A DNA stretch of 64,000 nucleotides, from the NCBI GenBank assembly GCA_963971535.1, contig OZ020592.1, forward strand, positions 122,090,707 through 122,154,706, written 5' to 3'. This document shows positions 1 through 8,964 of this stretch, in pieces. Every line of letters starts with the position of its first letter. The first letter of the stretch is position 1. The notes under the pieces are model-generated. The model did no database searches, was not told the origin of the DNA, and worked only from the letters and a program-made list of their open reading frames with translations. The translations under genes were made by a program, and so were the position numbers. This DNA comes from Notolepis coatsorum. Its lineage: Eukaryota > Chordata > Actinopteri > Aulopiformes > Paralepididae.

Positions 1-172
1 AGCCCGGTGTTGTATGCTGATGTGCGCACTTTCAGAGCCTCACGGACGGATTTGTCTACCCAGGGCTTTTGATTTGGGTAGATTTTAATTTTGGTGGAGG
101 GGATTGTTTCTTCTACCATAGTACAGTATTCGTTAATATTGGCTGTGTTATCACGGAATACACTCCAGTCTT
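1..172 (-). mobile_element. CR1/L2-like LINE fragment, endonuclease-RT linker region
   Basis: This stretch matches the LINE at about 22187-22376 in the same orientation, including the phrase agcccggtgttgtatgctga. It lacks about 23 bp that the longer copy carries near 22312. In the longer copy the same bases encode the end of the endonuclease ORF. Here no long reading frame survives, so it is a dead fragment. It joins L1-like sequence at about 172 and probably continues beyond the left edge of the window. Confidence 0.75.
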
Positions 173-568
173 ATTATGATCGAAAACCACTTCTGACTTG
201 TACAGGTTGGAGTAAAACGTACTGAAAGTCTTGTTGATTTTTTTGGGGTCTGTAATAACAATTAATTTGAGACTCCAATTGACACGAGTAGTTGCGTTGT
301 AAAGAGGAGAACAACAACGAGTGAAGCGTTTCCAGCTCTACCAATTTGGATTGACGTTTTTTGCGGAGGTTGGAGGCAAAGACAGTAGTGTTTCCCTTGA
401 TAAAACTCTTTACCAATATCCATAACATCCTGGGGTCTTGTACCGAACCCGCATTAATCTGCAGGAATTCATTTAGTTTATTTTTGAATTGTAGATTGAA
501 TTCAGTGTTTTTCAACAGTGTCGAGTTAAAACGCCATCTTGGGGCTCGGGCTGTCATTCTACTGAATG
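173..568 (-). pseudogene. L1-like LINE ORF2 fragment, linker between endonuclease and RT
   Basis: Read on the minus strand, 557-174 gives 127 aa with a WRFNSTLLKN motif followed by a helical, basic segment. L1-type ORF2 proteins have this between the endonuclease and the reverse transcriptase. The companion piece with the end of the endonuclease lies at 17433-17560, on the far side of the retrovirus. The two pieces join in one frame when one copy of the 4-bp agcc duplication is removed. The RT is missing, because the fragment runs into CR1/L2-like sequence at about 172. The L1 assignment rests on motif pattern only. Confidence 0.6.
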
Positions 569-572
569 AGCC
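569..572. repeat. Target-site duplication of the retrovirus, left copy
   Basis: The bases agcc precede the 5' LTR here and follow the 3' LTR at 17429-17432. A 4-bp duplication fits gamma- and epsilon-type integrases. An alternative reading is a 3-bp gcc duplication with the LTR ending one base later. The interrupted L1-like frame is restored under either reading. Confidence 0.75.
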
Positions 573-1798
573 TGTCGTAAATTAATTGAATCAAAAATGT
601 ACAATAGTGCTAAGTAATGAATTTAAGAGACAGCATCTCTAAGGAAAATAGGATTCAGTGTAATACCCTGGCTGGTTAATAATAGACTTGGGACGAGGGG
701 CAGATATTCTGGTGACATCCAACAAAGTGGTTTGCTAAAGTCATAAACGAAGTCCCTCCACTATATGCTAATGATAGAACTGAAGGTTGTGGGTGATCAG
801 TTCAAAGATAGACCAGAGCATTTGTGCAAACCTTCCCCCCTGTTACAGTTGGAACCTTCTGGTCACATTACTTAAACAAGAACCAACAGACAGGAAGGTC
901 GGAGGGCGTTTAGGGCCGTCAGCAGGGCCGTAAGAGGAAATAGCAGAGCACAGCTGTGTAGAGATTAAGTATTTAGATTAGGAAGCAAAAGACTAAACTC
1001 CAAAAACTATAAAGAATTATTAATTAAAAGATAAAGTAGAGAACAAATCAAGACAGTACAAGCACAATGACACTAAAGAGGAGACTAATTGATCACTGTT
1101 AAAGGGAAAAACCACAGAGGTTCCTCTCAAATTTGGAGAAAACATATCATTGTTACATAAATAGAATTCTAGTTAATTTAGGAAATAATAGTTAAAGACC
1201 ATTACCAGCGAGAGACTAAATTAAATAACACAGGATTTAGAAACTTAAAATAAGACAAAGTAAGATTAAAACAAACTGTTATCCTTTCTCCTAAAACATT
1301 AATTAGATAATAGAGTTTTGCATCAAACATTATATAAGGAAACTGTGGCCAAAATGATCTAAATCTGAATTATACTATAAGATTTAGATAGTCTAGCACA
1401 ATCTGGAATGGAACAGTAAAACAGTAAAAAAGCATTTAGCAAAGTAGAGTGTGTTCATTTAGTAAAAATGCTAAATACTATGAAATGAAAATGGGTGATC
1501 CTGATGTAAACTTTTGAAAGAGGGATTTTGCTAATCTAAATCCCTTTGGCAAAGTGGTGTGCTTGTGCTGTGTTATAACCATTCTGCAATCTGTTAAACA
1601 AAAGTATTCACTCATATATTTTGATCAAACAAGAACTGTGTAGTCTTTGAAAAAACAGGCCCGAAATAAGTTACTTCACCTCCCTATTTGGAGAGGGAGA
1701 CAGTCTCCTAGAGTGGTAAACCAATCACATTGGAGTCCTTGGCATGTGACATCACATCTCAAGGACTCGATCAATGGGGGAGGGGTTGTTCTAGTCCA

Positions 1799-1805
1799 TA
1801 TATTT
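1799..1805 (+). promoter_or_regulatory. TATA-like box of the 5' LTR
   Basis: TATATTT lies about 190 bp upstream of the AATAAA signal in the LTR, where a U3 promoter is expected. The same heptamer is at 17051-17057 in the 3' LTR. A CRE/AP1-like TGACATCA lies about 50 bp upstream. This is position and motif evidence only. Confidence 0.5.
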
Positions 1806-1990
1806 ACCACAGATCTGAGACCTGAAAAAAACCACCACGGAGGCCAGGAGCAGACCACGAGGACGAAACGGAGAAAGCATCTTGAGACGACCCCCAAAAC
1901 CTACGCTGAAAACTATCCAATCGAGACGTGCTGCAGACGCTGATTAGACATAGAAAAGTTGACAAGAACTTTAAGCTGTTTGGATCTTCC

Positions 1991-1996
1991 AATAAA
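1991..1996 (+). terminator. Polyadenylation signal in the LTR
   Basis: AATAAA in the context cttccaataaaacaacgg sits downstream of the TATA-like box, as expected for the R region. The working copy for the viral transcript would be the one in the 3' LTR at 17243-17248. Confidence 0.6.
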
Positions 1997-2177
1997 ACAA
2001 CGGTCAGAACCGTTTTCACCCGCAGCGCTGTCTCCGCCTCCACGTGATTTCCAGCAGACCATTTGAATGAACTGTTACTTTAACGGGAAATACAACGAGC
2101 AGAGTAAGCTATTCCACTATACATTAGAGAACGAGCATATAGCTATAACATAGAATCATTGAGAAGATACATTAATC

Positions 2178-2195
2178 TGGCGCCGTGACTGCCGG
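2178..2195 (+). promoter_or_regulatory. Primer-binding site candidate
   Basis: TGGCGCCGTGACTGCCGG starts three bases after the LTR end. It begins with TGG, as needed to pair with the CCA end of a tRNA primer. I cannot name the tRNA with confidence; the first ten or so bases are compatible with a serine-type acceptor end, the rest are not. Confidence 0.65.
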
Positions 2196-2313
2196 TCTGT
2201 ACATCCGAACGGGACCCAGGACAAGGACAACAGAACTTCAAAAACTCTCAGAGCAGAGCAACGACGTCTGACTACACCATCCTCGAGCAACAACAACCAG
2301 CAGAGGTCAAACG

Positions 2314-2315
2314 GT
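2314..2315 (+). promoter_or_regulatory. Putative major 5' splice donor of the retrovirus
   Basis: The context aaacg|gtgagttga is a good donor just downstream of the primer site, where retroviruses keep their major donor. Candidate acceptors on the same strand end at 4408, 5753 and 8140. No transcript evidence is available here. Confidence 0.5.
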
Positions 2316-4793
2316 GAGTTGAAGATGTGTCTGTGTTGTCGGGGTTTGTTTGGGCAGATTTCGAACAGGGGTAGGGAATGGTTGCATTGGCGCGATCGAA
2401 TTAAACGATTGAGCGCACAGCCGTATCGGCACTAATGAAATGAAGGGGATTGGCGCGATCGGGTTGGACAATGATATAGTTCAGGTCGCGCACTGCTGAG
2501 GGGCTAGAGGATTGCGCCAGGTTAGGCGACAGAGACTCTTGTTTAGAATCGTAGGTTCAAATGCAATGACAAAAACTGGAGACGTCTGGTTTGTACGTTG
2601 CTAAAGACAAATCGACGTCGTACGAATCCATTTAATTCTTACGGAACAAGAGATCTGGAGCGCGTAAGGTAGTCCTCTTAAACCTCGGAAAAATTAGCAC
2701 TTGTGCACTGGGGGGTTATAAAGATCTGCGCTTATGTTCGAACTAAAAAACTGCACTTAGAAGCGATGAGGCATTATATAAGGACTTTGGTATGTAACAA
2801 TGTATATATATTGTTTAGATGAAATAGGATGACACATGCATGGTATCATGGCTATAATCAAACGTACGTCATCATAACGCTAAACGTCGCGGATTACTAT
2901 ATTACAACCAATACGGAATAAAGCCGTTTTATACCCGGGAAGCTACTGCTATACAAGGCAGGGCTAATACATGCTAAGCTACGTTGCAAGCTAACAGGGA
3001 ATGCTTGGGGCTAATAATGTTTAGTACGACTGATGTGTTGAGATGACGGAACTTATAGCTTCATCCATGGTGGCTGAAAGGCTACCAAATGATGCTGCAT
3101 GATGTACAAGGTTAACCAGTGCTAAGAATGATTATGTTGCTGAATGAAAGTATGAGTGTAACTGTGTGGATGAGAGTATGTGTGTGATTGTGGCGTTGTA
3201 TGAAAGAAAATGGGGATGAGTTGTTTAGAAGGTTAGGAGTGAATGAAAGAAACTATAATTATAATAAATAATTTTGTAAACAAATGAAGTCCCGTGACGA
3301 AGCCTCGCGTGTTGCTATTCTGGTGTCCAACGAGATCTCAGGGATGGCGGACGTGACGTAGTTTCGGGGATGACGTCTGCAGGATGCCGGCCTGCAAGAC
3401 GAACTACAATTCGGTGCGGGGGATTCTGGGTGTTGGGGTTAAAATTGAGAGGGCACGTGGGCTGGCGTGCTACGTAATGGTGCACGTGTTGTTAGAAGGT
3501 TGAGGGCGCCTCCTGCAGGATGTTTGGGGGTACTGTGGTGCAATAGAAGTGATGTGCGGAAAAATACAGCAGGGGGCGGTGTTGTCATAGGAATTAATAT
3601 AGCTTCTGTTGTGCCACGGTCCCCTCTGCTGTGAGGGGTGCTTTTAAATCTCCCTCCCTCCCTCCTTCTCCCTCCCTCCCTCCTCCCTCTCCTCTCCTTT
3701 CCTTTCCTCTTCTCTCCTCTCCTTTCCCTCCCTCCCTTCCTTCCCTTCCGCCCTCCTTTCCTTTCCTCTCCTCCTTCCCTCTTCTCCCTCCCCCCCCCCC
3801 TCCCCCCCCCCTTCCCTCCCTCCCTCCTCCCTCCCTTTCCTCTTCTCTCCTTTCCTCCCTCCTCCCTTCCTCTCCTCTCCTCTCCTCTCCTCTCCTCTCC
3901 TTTCCTCTCCTCTCCTCTCCTTTCCTTCCCTCCCTTCCTCCCTCCTTTCCTTCCCCCTCCCTCCCTCCTCCCTCCTTCTCCCTCTTCTCCCTCCCCTCCT
4001 CCCCCCCCTTCCCTCCCTCTTCCCCCTCCCTCCCTCCTCCCTCCCTCTTCTCTCCCTTCCTCCCTCCCTCCCTCCCTCCCTCCTCCCTCCCTTCTTCTCC
4101 CTTCTCCTTTCCTTTCCTTCCCTGTCTCCTTCACTTCTCTCTCCCTTCCAATCTCCCTCACTTCTCATTCCCTCCCTATGTGGTACGGTCAGCAGAAGTT
4201 TAGTGTGAACCCGCCTCCCCTCCATCCTCTCCTCCCCGATCCCTCCTTTCTCCCCCCCCCTCCCCCCCCCCCCCTTCCCTCCCTCCTTCCCTCTTCCCCC
4301 TCCCTTCCTCCCTCCCTCTCCCTTGAACCCCCCTCCTCTCCCTCCCTCTCCCTTCCTCTCCATTCCTCCCTCTCTCCTTTCCTCCCTCCCTTTCCCTTCT
4401 TTCCCCAGGAGTACCCCCCCTACAGTGATGCACCCTTCCCCCCCCCTTTCCCTAGACGCCTCCCTCCCCTCCCTCCCTAATGTATAGTTCCCTCATTTCC
4501 GTTTATGCTATGGTATGTGCCCCCCGCCCCGCTGTAGGATTGAGATATCAGTTCTCTCCGCCAGAGGGGTGAGACCCCATGCGGAAATGGTGCGCTTTTT
4601 GCCCCCCCCCCCCCGTCCCCCCCCCCCCCCCCCCGTCCCTTCCTTATCTCTGGGTCCCTTCTGGGGGGATCCGGTCTGGGTTCTGTGACGCTGTAGGCAG
4701 GGTCTAGGGTGCTAACAGGGTTGGGGTGTTGAATGTGGGGATTAATTGGGCAATTAAGGTTGTCTAATGCATGACTAATCTGACCAGTTAAAG
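2316..4793 (+). other. Long untranslated retroviral leader
   Basis: About 2.5 kb between the primer site and the first gene holds no convincing coding region. It includes repeated ggcgcgatcg motifs near 2390 and 2453, an AT-rich middle, the pyrimidine tract listed separately, C-runs at about 4592-4636, and a short unique segment before the E2 gene. Packaging and dimerisation signals presumably lie here but I cannot point to them. Confidence 0.6.
3649..4475 (+). repeat. Polypyrimidine tract of about 830 nt in the retroviral leader
   Basis: The viral sense strand here is almost entirely C and T, in irregular ctccctccc and cctctcctct units, with one short purine-containing break at about 4176-4212. 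It ends with ttctttccccag|gag, a candidate splice acceptor (AG at 4407-4408). Its expansion may be a microsatellite accident. In RNA it would be a large platform for PTB or poly(rC)-binding proteins. Long open frames across it in several frames come from composition and are not genes. Confidence 0.9.
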
Positions 4794-5423
4794 ATGGTGA
4801 AAGGCCAGACGGTGGAACGGCGGTCTGCACCACAGGGCTGGTTCGCACGGACAATCGCAAGAATGAGGGGAACCAGTGCGCCATCTGCATCATCACAGAT
4901 GACTCGGGGTGCCCTGGTCAGGTCAAAAAGACTTATGAGGGAACTTCAGGAGGTCAGACGTCTGGGTGGCAGTTTTATTACAGCAGAATTGGTTGGGGAT
5001 GATCTGTTTAGCTGGGAGATTAGGTTGTTTCAGTTGGATGTGGACTCCTTGTTGTGGCAGGATATGAAGGAGGCTAAGACGGAGTTTATATTGTTGGGTG
5101 TCTCTTTTCCACAGGATTTTCCGTTCTCTCCGCCTTTTATGAGGGTACTCTCCCCGAAGTTAGAACATGGTTATGTGAGCAAGGGTGGGGTCATATGTAT
5201 GGAATTATTGACACCAAGTGGGTGGTCTAGCGCTTATACCATGGAGGCGGTCGTGAGGCAATTTGCGACTAGTCTAGTGATGGGTCAGAGTCGCATGGTT
5301 AAGGGGGGAGAGGGAGCGGGAGGGGCGTCTTTGAGTCAGAAAGAGGCGGAGGCAGCCTTTAAAACACTGGTGGAGACCCATGATAGGTTTGGCTGGAGAT
5401 CTCCACCAAAGTCGGAAGGTTAG
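4794..5423 (+). CDS. E2 ubiquitin-conjugating enzyme of UBE2Q/UBE2QL1 type, carried by the retrovirus
   Basis: This 209-aa protein looks like a complete UBC-fold E2. From M48 to the end it parallels the roughly 160-aa vertebrate UBE2QL1 protein. Landmarks are the LWQDMKEAKTEFILL strand region (88-101), FPFSPPFMRVLSP (109-121), where the UBE2Q family has SP in place of the usual HPN, GGVICMELL (131-139) with the presumed catalytic Cys135, and GWSSAY (143-148). Residues 1-47 are a basic extension I do not recognise. The start has a strong Kozak context (aaagATGg). E2 enzymes carry ubiquitin as a thioester and pass it to substrates with E3 ligases. UBE2QL1 is known from work on damaged lysosomes and as a candidate tumour suppressor. 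The single uninterrupted frame inside an LTR-bounded provirus suggests capture of host mRNA. What the virus does with it is unknown. Confidence 0.9.
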   Translation: MVKGQTVERRSAPQGWFARTIARMRGTSAPSASSQMTRGALVRSKRLMRELQEVRRLGGSFITAELVGDDLFSWEIRLFQLDVDSLLWQDMKEAKTEFILLGVSFPQDFPFSPPFMRVLSPKLEHGYVSKGGVICMELLTPSGWSSAYTMEAVVRQFATSLVMGQSRMVKGGEGAGGASLSQKEAEAAFKTLVETHDRFGWRSPPKSEG

Positions 5424-5934
5424 GAGGCAACGCCGACCGCCATTTAGACATAGGTAGTGTTGTGGTATGTGGTGGTATTGTTGTTTCGCCCCCCCTCTTG
5501 TCAGATATTTCTTCCCCCTCCCCTCCTGTCCTAGCTCCTTTCCGAGGTGCGTCACTCCTTCCCTAGTGGTGTACTCCCTCACGGGGCGTTCCCTCCCTTC
5601 CGGTCTAGCATAAACGTGCTCTGGTCTAGACCGGGTCTCCTCTCCTCTGGGGGAATTGGGTGTGCTCCCTCCCTCCCGGGCCTTTCCCAGTGTGTGTCCC
5701 CATCCCCGGCCCGGGGGCGCCTTTCCACCCCCCCTCTTCCACTCTCCTATTAGGGATATGTCGGAGGGTTGGTTAGGGGGAAAAGTAGGAAGGGGTCAAA
5801 TGTTGTATAGTGAACAGTTTGTAATAAGGGATGTTGTTGGTTGTTGTCTGTGGGGCGTTGCAGGGAGAGTGGGGAGACGCGCAGCAGGAGGAGGGAAGCA
5901 GAGATAACGCAGAGGAGTGCAGGCCGGTCCAAGG
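5424..5934 (+). promoter_or_regulatory. Spacer with putative env splice acceptor
   Basis: The spacer is pyrimidine-rich and leads to ctcttccactctcctattag|ggatatg, a strong acceptor with AG at 5752-5753. A short ORF of 49 codons (5758-5907) starts just after the acceptor and ends before the Env ATG, so it could act as an upstream ORF. No other coding signal is seen. Confidence 0.5.
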
Positions 5935-7281
5935 ATGCTTGGTTTGTCTAGGCGTGCGGAGTGCGTGTTGGTTTTGGGCGCTCTGGTAACGTGTTGGTTG
6001 CTTGTTGTGGCGGGAGTTTTGTTTTATTTTTGGCCCCAGGCACCCGAACTTATAAATATAGACGTGGACAGGCGAGAATTGCGTGAGCCTCACACGAATA
6101 TGTTTATAAAAATAGCAAGGGAGGTGGCGAAAAGTGCAAATAAAACTGATTGTTATGTGTGTGGCCTAGCGCCAGAGTCGTCTGCAGCCGGTTTGCCGTT
6201 GATGGCCCACCCAGTCACTGAGTGTCATAACTCTGTGCTGAGGGGTTTTAATCTACCTTTCCTATGTAAGGGTGTGAGTGAGGAGAGACAGGAGGGGTAT
6301 CATAAGGCAAAGGGTTTGTTAGGGGCAATGGCGGAGCAGGCTGTGTTGGATGTTACGCCTATTCCAGTGGCAGTTAGGCCAGAAGAGTTTACGAGGTGTG
6401 AAGACGGCGAAAATGGTAAATATGTGGGCACGCTAGGGAATTGTGTAGGGGGGGTGAGCCTGGGGGCTGCAAAGGTGGCTGCACGGGCTCCCCCAGGTAC
6501 GTATTGGATTTGTGGTGAAAATGCATATGCAGCGTTGCCGGCGGGTTGGAAAGGAAGGTGTGCGTTGGGATATCTGGTACCGGCGATGAGAATAACTGAT
6601 GTTTTGCCGACGCACCCTGGGGCTAGGAAGGCGCGAGCTGTGAGTGCAGATATTTTTTTTAAGGTGGCATATCCTGGGTATGGGACATATGCTAATGGAC
6701 AGGAGATTGATCGTTTAGCTGCATCATTTGAGGAGATGACGATCACAACGACAAAGGGATTTAGCCTAGAAAATGAGGAAATGCGGTCGTTGAGATTAAT
6801 GGAGATGCAGACAAGGGCGGCGATGGATTTTTTGTTGTCAGCTTCAGGGGGTACGTGTGCGTTGATTGGTCAGGAATGCTGTACTTATGTGCCAGCAAAT
6901 GATGAGATGGGGATGCCAGACGTGATAGAACATTTGAAGAACATTACGAGGGATCTCCATGAGACTCGGGGGAAATCGTGGGAAGATTGGGGTCAGGAGC
7001 AGTTGGGGTATATAGGTTGGGGGATAGTTAAGTACGTTCTCTGTGCAGTAGTGATATTTGTGATATTGGTCGTGTGTGTGTCGGTGATTAGAGCATGCTT
7101 TGGGTATCTGATTAGGACTCTCTGCGCAGCCGGTCCGGCGGTGGAGAAGTCACTCCGCTCGGCTGCACCTGTTATGACTAGGATAATGGCGGTGAAGGAG
7201 GATGACGAAGGGGGCCGAGCGGAGGTGGGCGTTCCGTTGGTGCCGAGGTACCATGAGTACGCCCTGTCTGTCATTTTTTGA
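5935..7281 (+). CDS. env: Retroviral envelope glycoprotein, compact CX6CC type
   Basis: I take the ATG at 5935 (context aaggATG), giving 448 aa; the frame extends 18 nt upstream but only from a GTG. Residues 11-33 are a hydrophobic signal or anchor. The SU part carries CYVC (73-76), which fits the CXXC motif of gamma-type SU, and a WICGENAYAALP motif near 191-202 typical of fish env genes. RKAR (231-234) is a minimal furin-type site. The TM part has an immunosuppressive-domain-like region followed by CALIGQECC (308-316), the CX6CC motif that pairs with SU. A membrane span lies at about 363-388, followed by a 60-residue tail. NKT and NIT are possible N-glycosylation sites. SU is only about 200 aa, much shorter than in mammalian gammaretroviruses. 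The gene lies upstream of gag, which is unusual. Confidence 0.9.
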   Translation: MLGLSRRAECVLVLGALVTCWLLVVAGVLFYFWPQAPELINIDVDRRELREPHTNMFIKIAREVAKSANKTDCYVCGLAPESSAAGLPLMAHPVTECHNSVLRGFNLPFLCKGVSEERQEGYHKAKGLLGAMAEQAVLDVTPIPVAVRPEEFTRCEDGENGKYVGTLGNCVGGVSLGAAKVAARAPPGTYWICGENAYAALPAGWKGRCALGYLVPAMRITDVLPTHPGARKARAVSADIFFKVAYPGYGTYANGQEIDRLAASFEEMTITTTKGFSLENEEMRSLRLMEMQTRAAMDFLLSASGGTCALIGQECCTYVPANDEMGMPDVIEHLKNITRDLHETRGKSWEDWGQEQLGYIGWGIVKYVLCAVVIFVILVVCVSVIRACFGYLIRTLCAAGPAVEKSLRSAAPVMTRIMAVKEDDEGGRAEVGVPLVPRYHEYALSVIF

Positions 7282-8349
7282 TCTGGACTGCTGGACAGTC
7301 TGGGTCGATGGGTGGGGGATGGGGTGTGCAGGGGGGTATGGTGCTGGGGGGACGTGCCTGGGGATATTATAAAAGTAATGTTGTTTTTGTGAATGAGTTT
7401 TTGTTTCCATAGTAGGTACACGGAGAAGGAATGGGTTGAGAGTTGTTAGGTCCCTGGGGTCTGGTGCTGAGTCTGTACGGTTATGCATGACCGTTTAGCA
7501 GGGCACTGGGCTTCCTGGGGTTAGTGACAAGGTGGGGTGCCTGGGCGTTAACTACCTTGTACCTGTGGTGAGGTTATCCTGTCCTCTGTGGGGAGTCTGT
7601 AATGGACGCTTCGAAAAACGGAGGGTGGGGCCTCGCGGCGTGCAGGGAGTGATGTCGGAAGGTGCGTAAAAACAAATGTTAGTGGACACGTGTCTGAGGA
7701 GGACAAGTGTCCACTGGGGGGAAGTAGTATTGAAAAATGGAAACATGATGATTGAATGAAATGTGTAATCAAGATGGTGACACTAATCAAAAAAAAAATT
7801 TGATTTTCGAGGTGAAACAGAATATTGGAGCGGGACCACGGGGAAAACATCGGAAAGCGGATATTCAACGAAGGAGGAGTCAACATAGAAGCGGAAATAA
7901 GGGAGTAGACACCGAAAACGCAAACACCACTGTCAATCACAACATCTCTCAGAAATTTGAAAAAAAAATTGTATGAATTAAGTAAATGATTATTCATACT
8001 GTTGATAACCAATCTCTCAAAAATTAGATGTGGTATGAATATTAGATAGAAGATATATTCATACTGGAAAAACGGAGTAAAGTGAAATTCCAGTTGAAAA
8101 ATTAAAAAGAACTGTTGTATTTTGTGCTCTATTTTTTCAGCAGTTCTGCCAGGCAACAAGGGCACCACAAGTCAGGTAAGACTACAGATCACCAGTGAAA
8201 AGGGAAAGGAGAGAATAGACAGGGCTACAGGTACCGTTAGCGGTTGTTCGAGTAGGAGATAGTCACACAAGCATAGACACCTACACTTAGACAGGGAATA
8301 CAAAGATCACTCTTGCCTGCTGCCATTTTTTTTAAATAAAATAAAGTAC
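7282..8349 (+). other. Env-gag spacer with splice-like signals
   Basis: About 1.07 kb without a convincing gene. From 7750 it is AT-rich with several ttcatactg-like repeats. ctctattttttcag|cag (AG at 8139-8140) is a strong acceptor, and aagtcag|gtaagac (GT at 8176-8177) is a strong donor. They would bound a 35-nt microexon, or the acceptor could serve a spliced gag-pol mRNA. A tract of ttttttttaaataaaataaa lies just before the gag start. Confidence 0.45.
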
Positions 8350-8934
8350 ATGAGAAGAAGAAACGGATATAGAAAAATGACAACAGAGGCAAATAAAGAT
8401 GCGAGTACACCAATTGGTTGGATGGAGGATACCCCGATACAAGTGCTTGCTAAAAATAATCCTTACACAGAGGACAATCCTTACTATGAGAAAAAACTTA
8501 TTAAATTATCAGAGAAATGGAATAAAAGATGGCCACACATCACCAAACCCTGGCCTATTGAGGGCTCTTTTGATTTAGAAATAATATCAGATCTGAATGC
8601 TCTAATTAGGACATATAGAACGGAAGAGGAAAAAGTGGGAAAGCTGACAAAGAGAGGGAAAAAACGCATGTTAGAAATGGACACCTTATCAAAATTCGCT
8701 CGGGAAGCTGAGAGAAGGAAGAGTATGGTTGAGGACAGTTTGACTGTCAATAAGGAGGCCCTGCCGACAGAGGAGCTAGCTCCCATTCTGATCACTCCCC
8801 TGGCCCCTAAAAGGACAATAGTCATCTCCCAAAAAGCACCTGAGGTAATTATAGCACCTCCACCATATGCCAGCAGGAATAGGGAACCAATCTACCCTAT
8901 CCTGCCTGTAATAGACATGGAGAGCCAATACTAG
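8350..8934 (+). CDS. gag: Gag N-terminal part (matrix-like) with PPPY late-domain motif
   Basis: This ORF encodes 194 aa. The second ATG at 8377 has a better Kozak context (aaaaATGa) and may be the real start. The first 120 residues are charged and helical with tryptophans (KRWPHITKPWPIEG), as in retroviral matrix domains; there is no N-terminal glycine for myristoylation. PPPY near residue 173 is a late-domain motif that recruits NEDD4-family ubiquitin ligases. The ORF ends at TAG 8932-8934. The next gag ORF is in the same frame, so the two probably formed, or still form by readthrough, one Gag precursor. The placement directly before CA/NC and the PPPY support the Gag assignment. Confidence 0.7.
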   Translation: MRRRNGYRKMTTEANKDASTPIGWMEDTPIQVLAKNNPYTEDNPYYEKKLIKLSEKWNKRWPHITKPWPIEGSFDLEIISDLNALIRTYRTEEEKVGKLTKRGKKRMLEMDTLSKFAREAERRKSMVEDSLTVNKEALPTEELAPILITPLAPKRTIVISQKAPEVIIAPPPYASRNREPIYPILPVIDMESQY

Positions 8935-8964
8935 ATAACCAATAATAGCGGCAGTAGAACAGAG

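Larger units (their letters stand above)
573..2174 (+). repeat. 5' LTR
   Basis: The LTR begins TGTCGTAAATTA and ends near gatacatta, and is about 1,602 bp. By eye it matches the 3' LTR at 15825-17428 except for one substitution (gggattttgctaat here, gcaaat there) and a 2-bp difference near 2063 (gaccatttg against gaccatatttg). Such similarity means recent integration or gene conversion. The end does not show a perfect TG...CA pair, so the right boundary is uncertain by 1-4 bp. A TATA-like box and an AATAAA signal lie within it and are listed separately. Confidence 0.9.

Noticed and set aside
1647..1943. 98-codon frame in both LTRs, a possible LTR-encoded protein
   Set aside because: It begins at TTG with no ATG near the start, spans the TATA-like box and R region, and identity between copies only reflects LTR identity.
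3439..4480. Several overlapping frames of 190-280 codons on both strands
   Set aside because: They are made of the pyrimidine tract (Pro/Ser/Leu on one strand, Arg/Gly/Glu on the other) and carry no domain; composition alone keeps them open.
5917..5934. Env start at 5917
   Set aside because: That codon is GTG; the first ATG in good context is at 5935.
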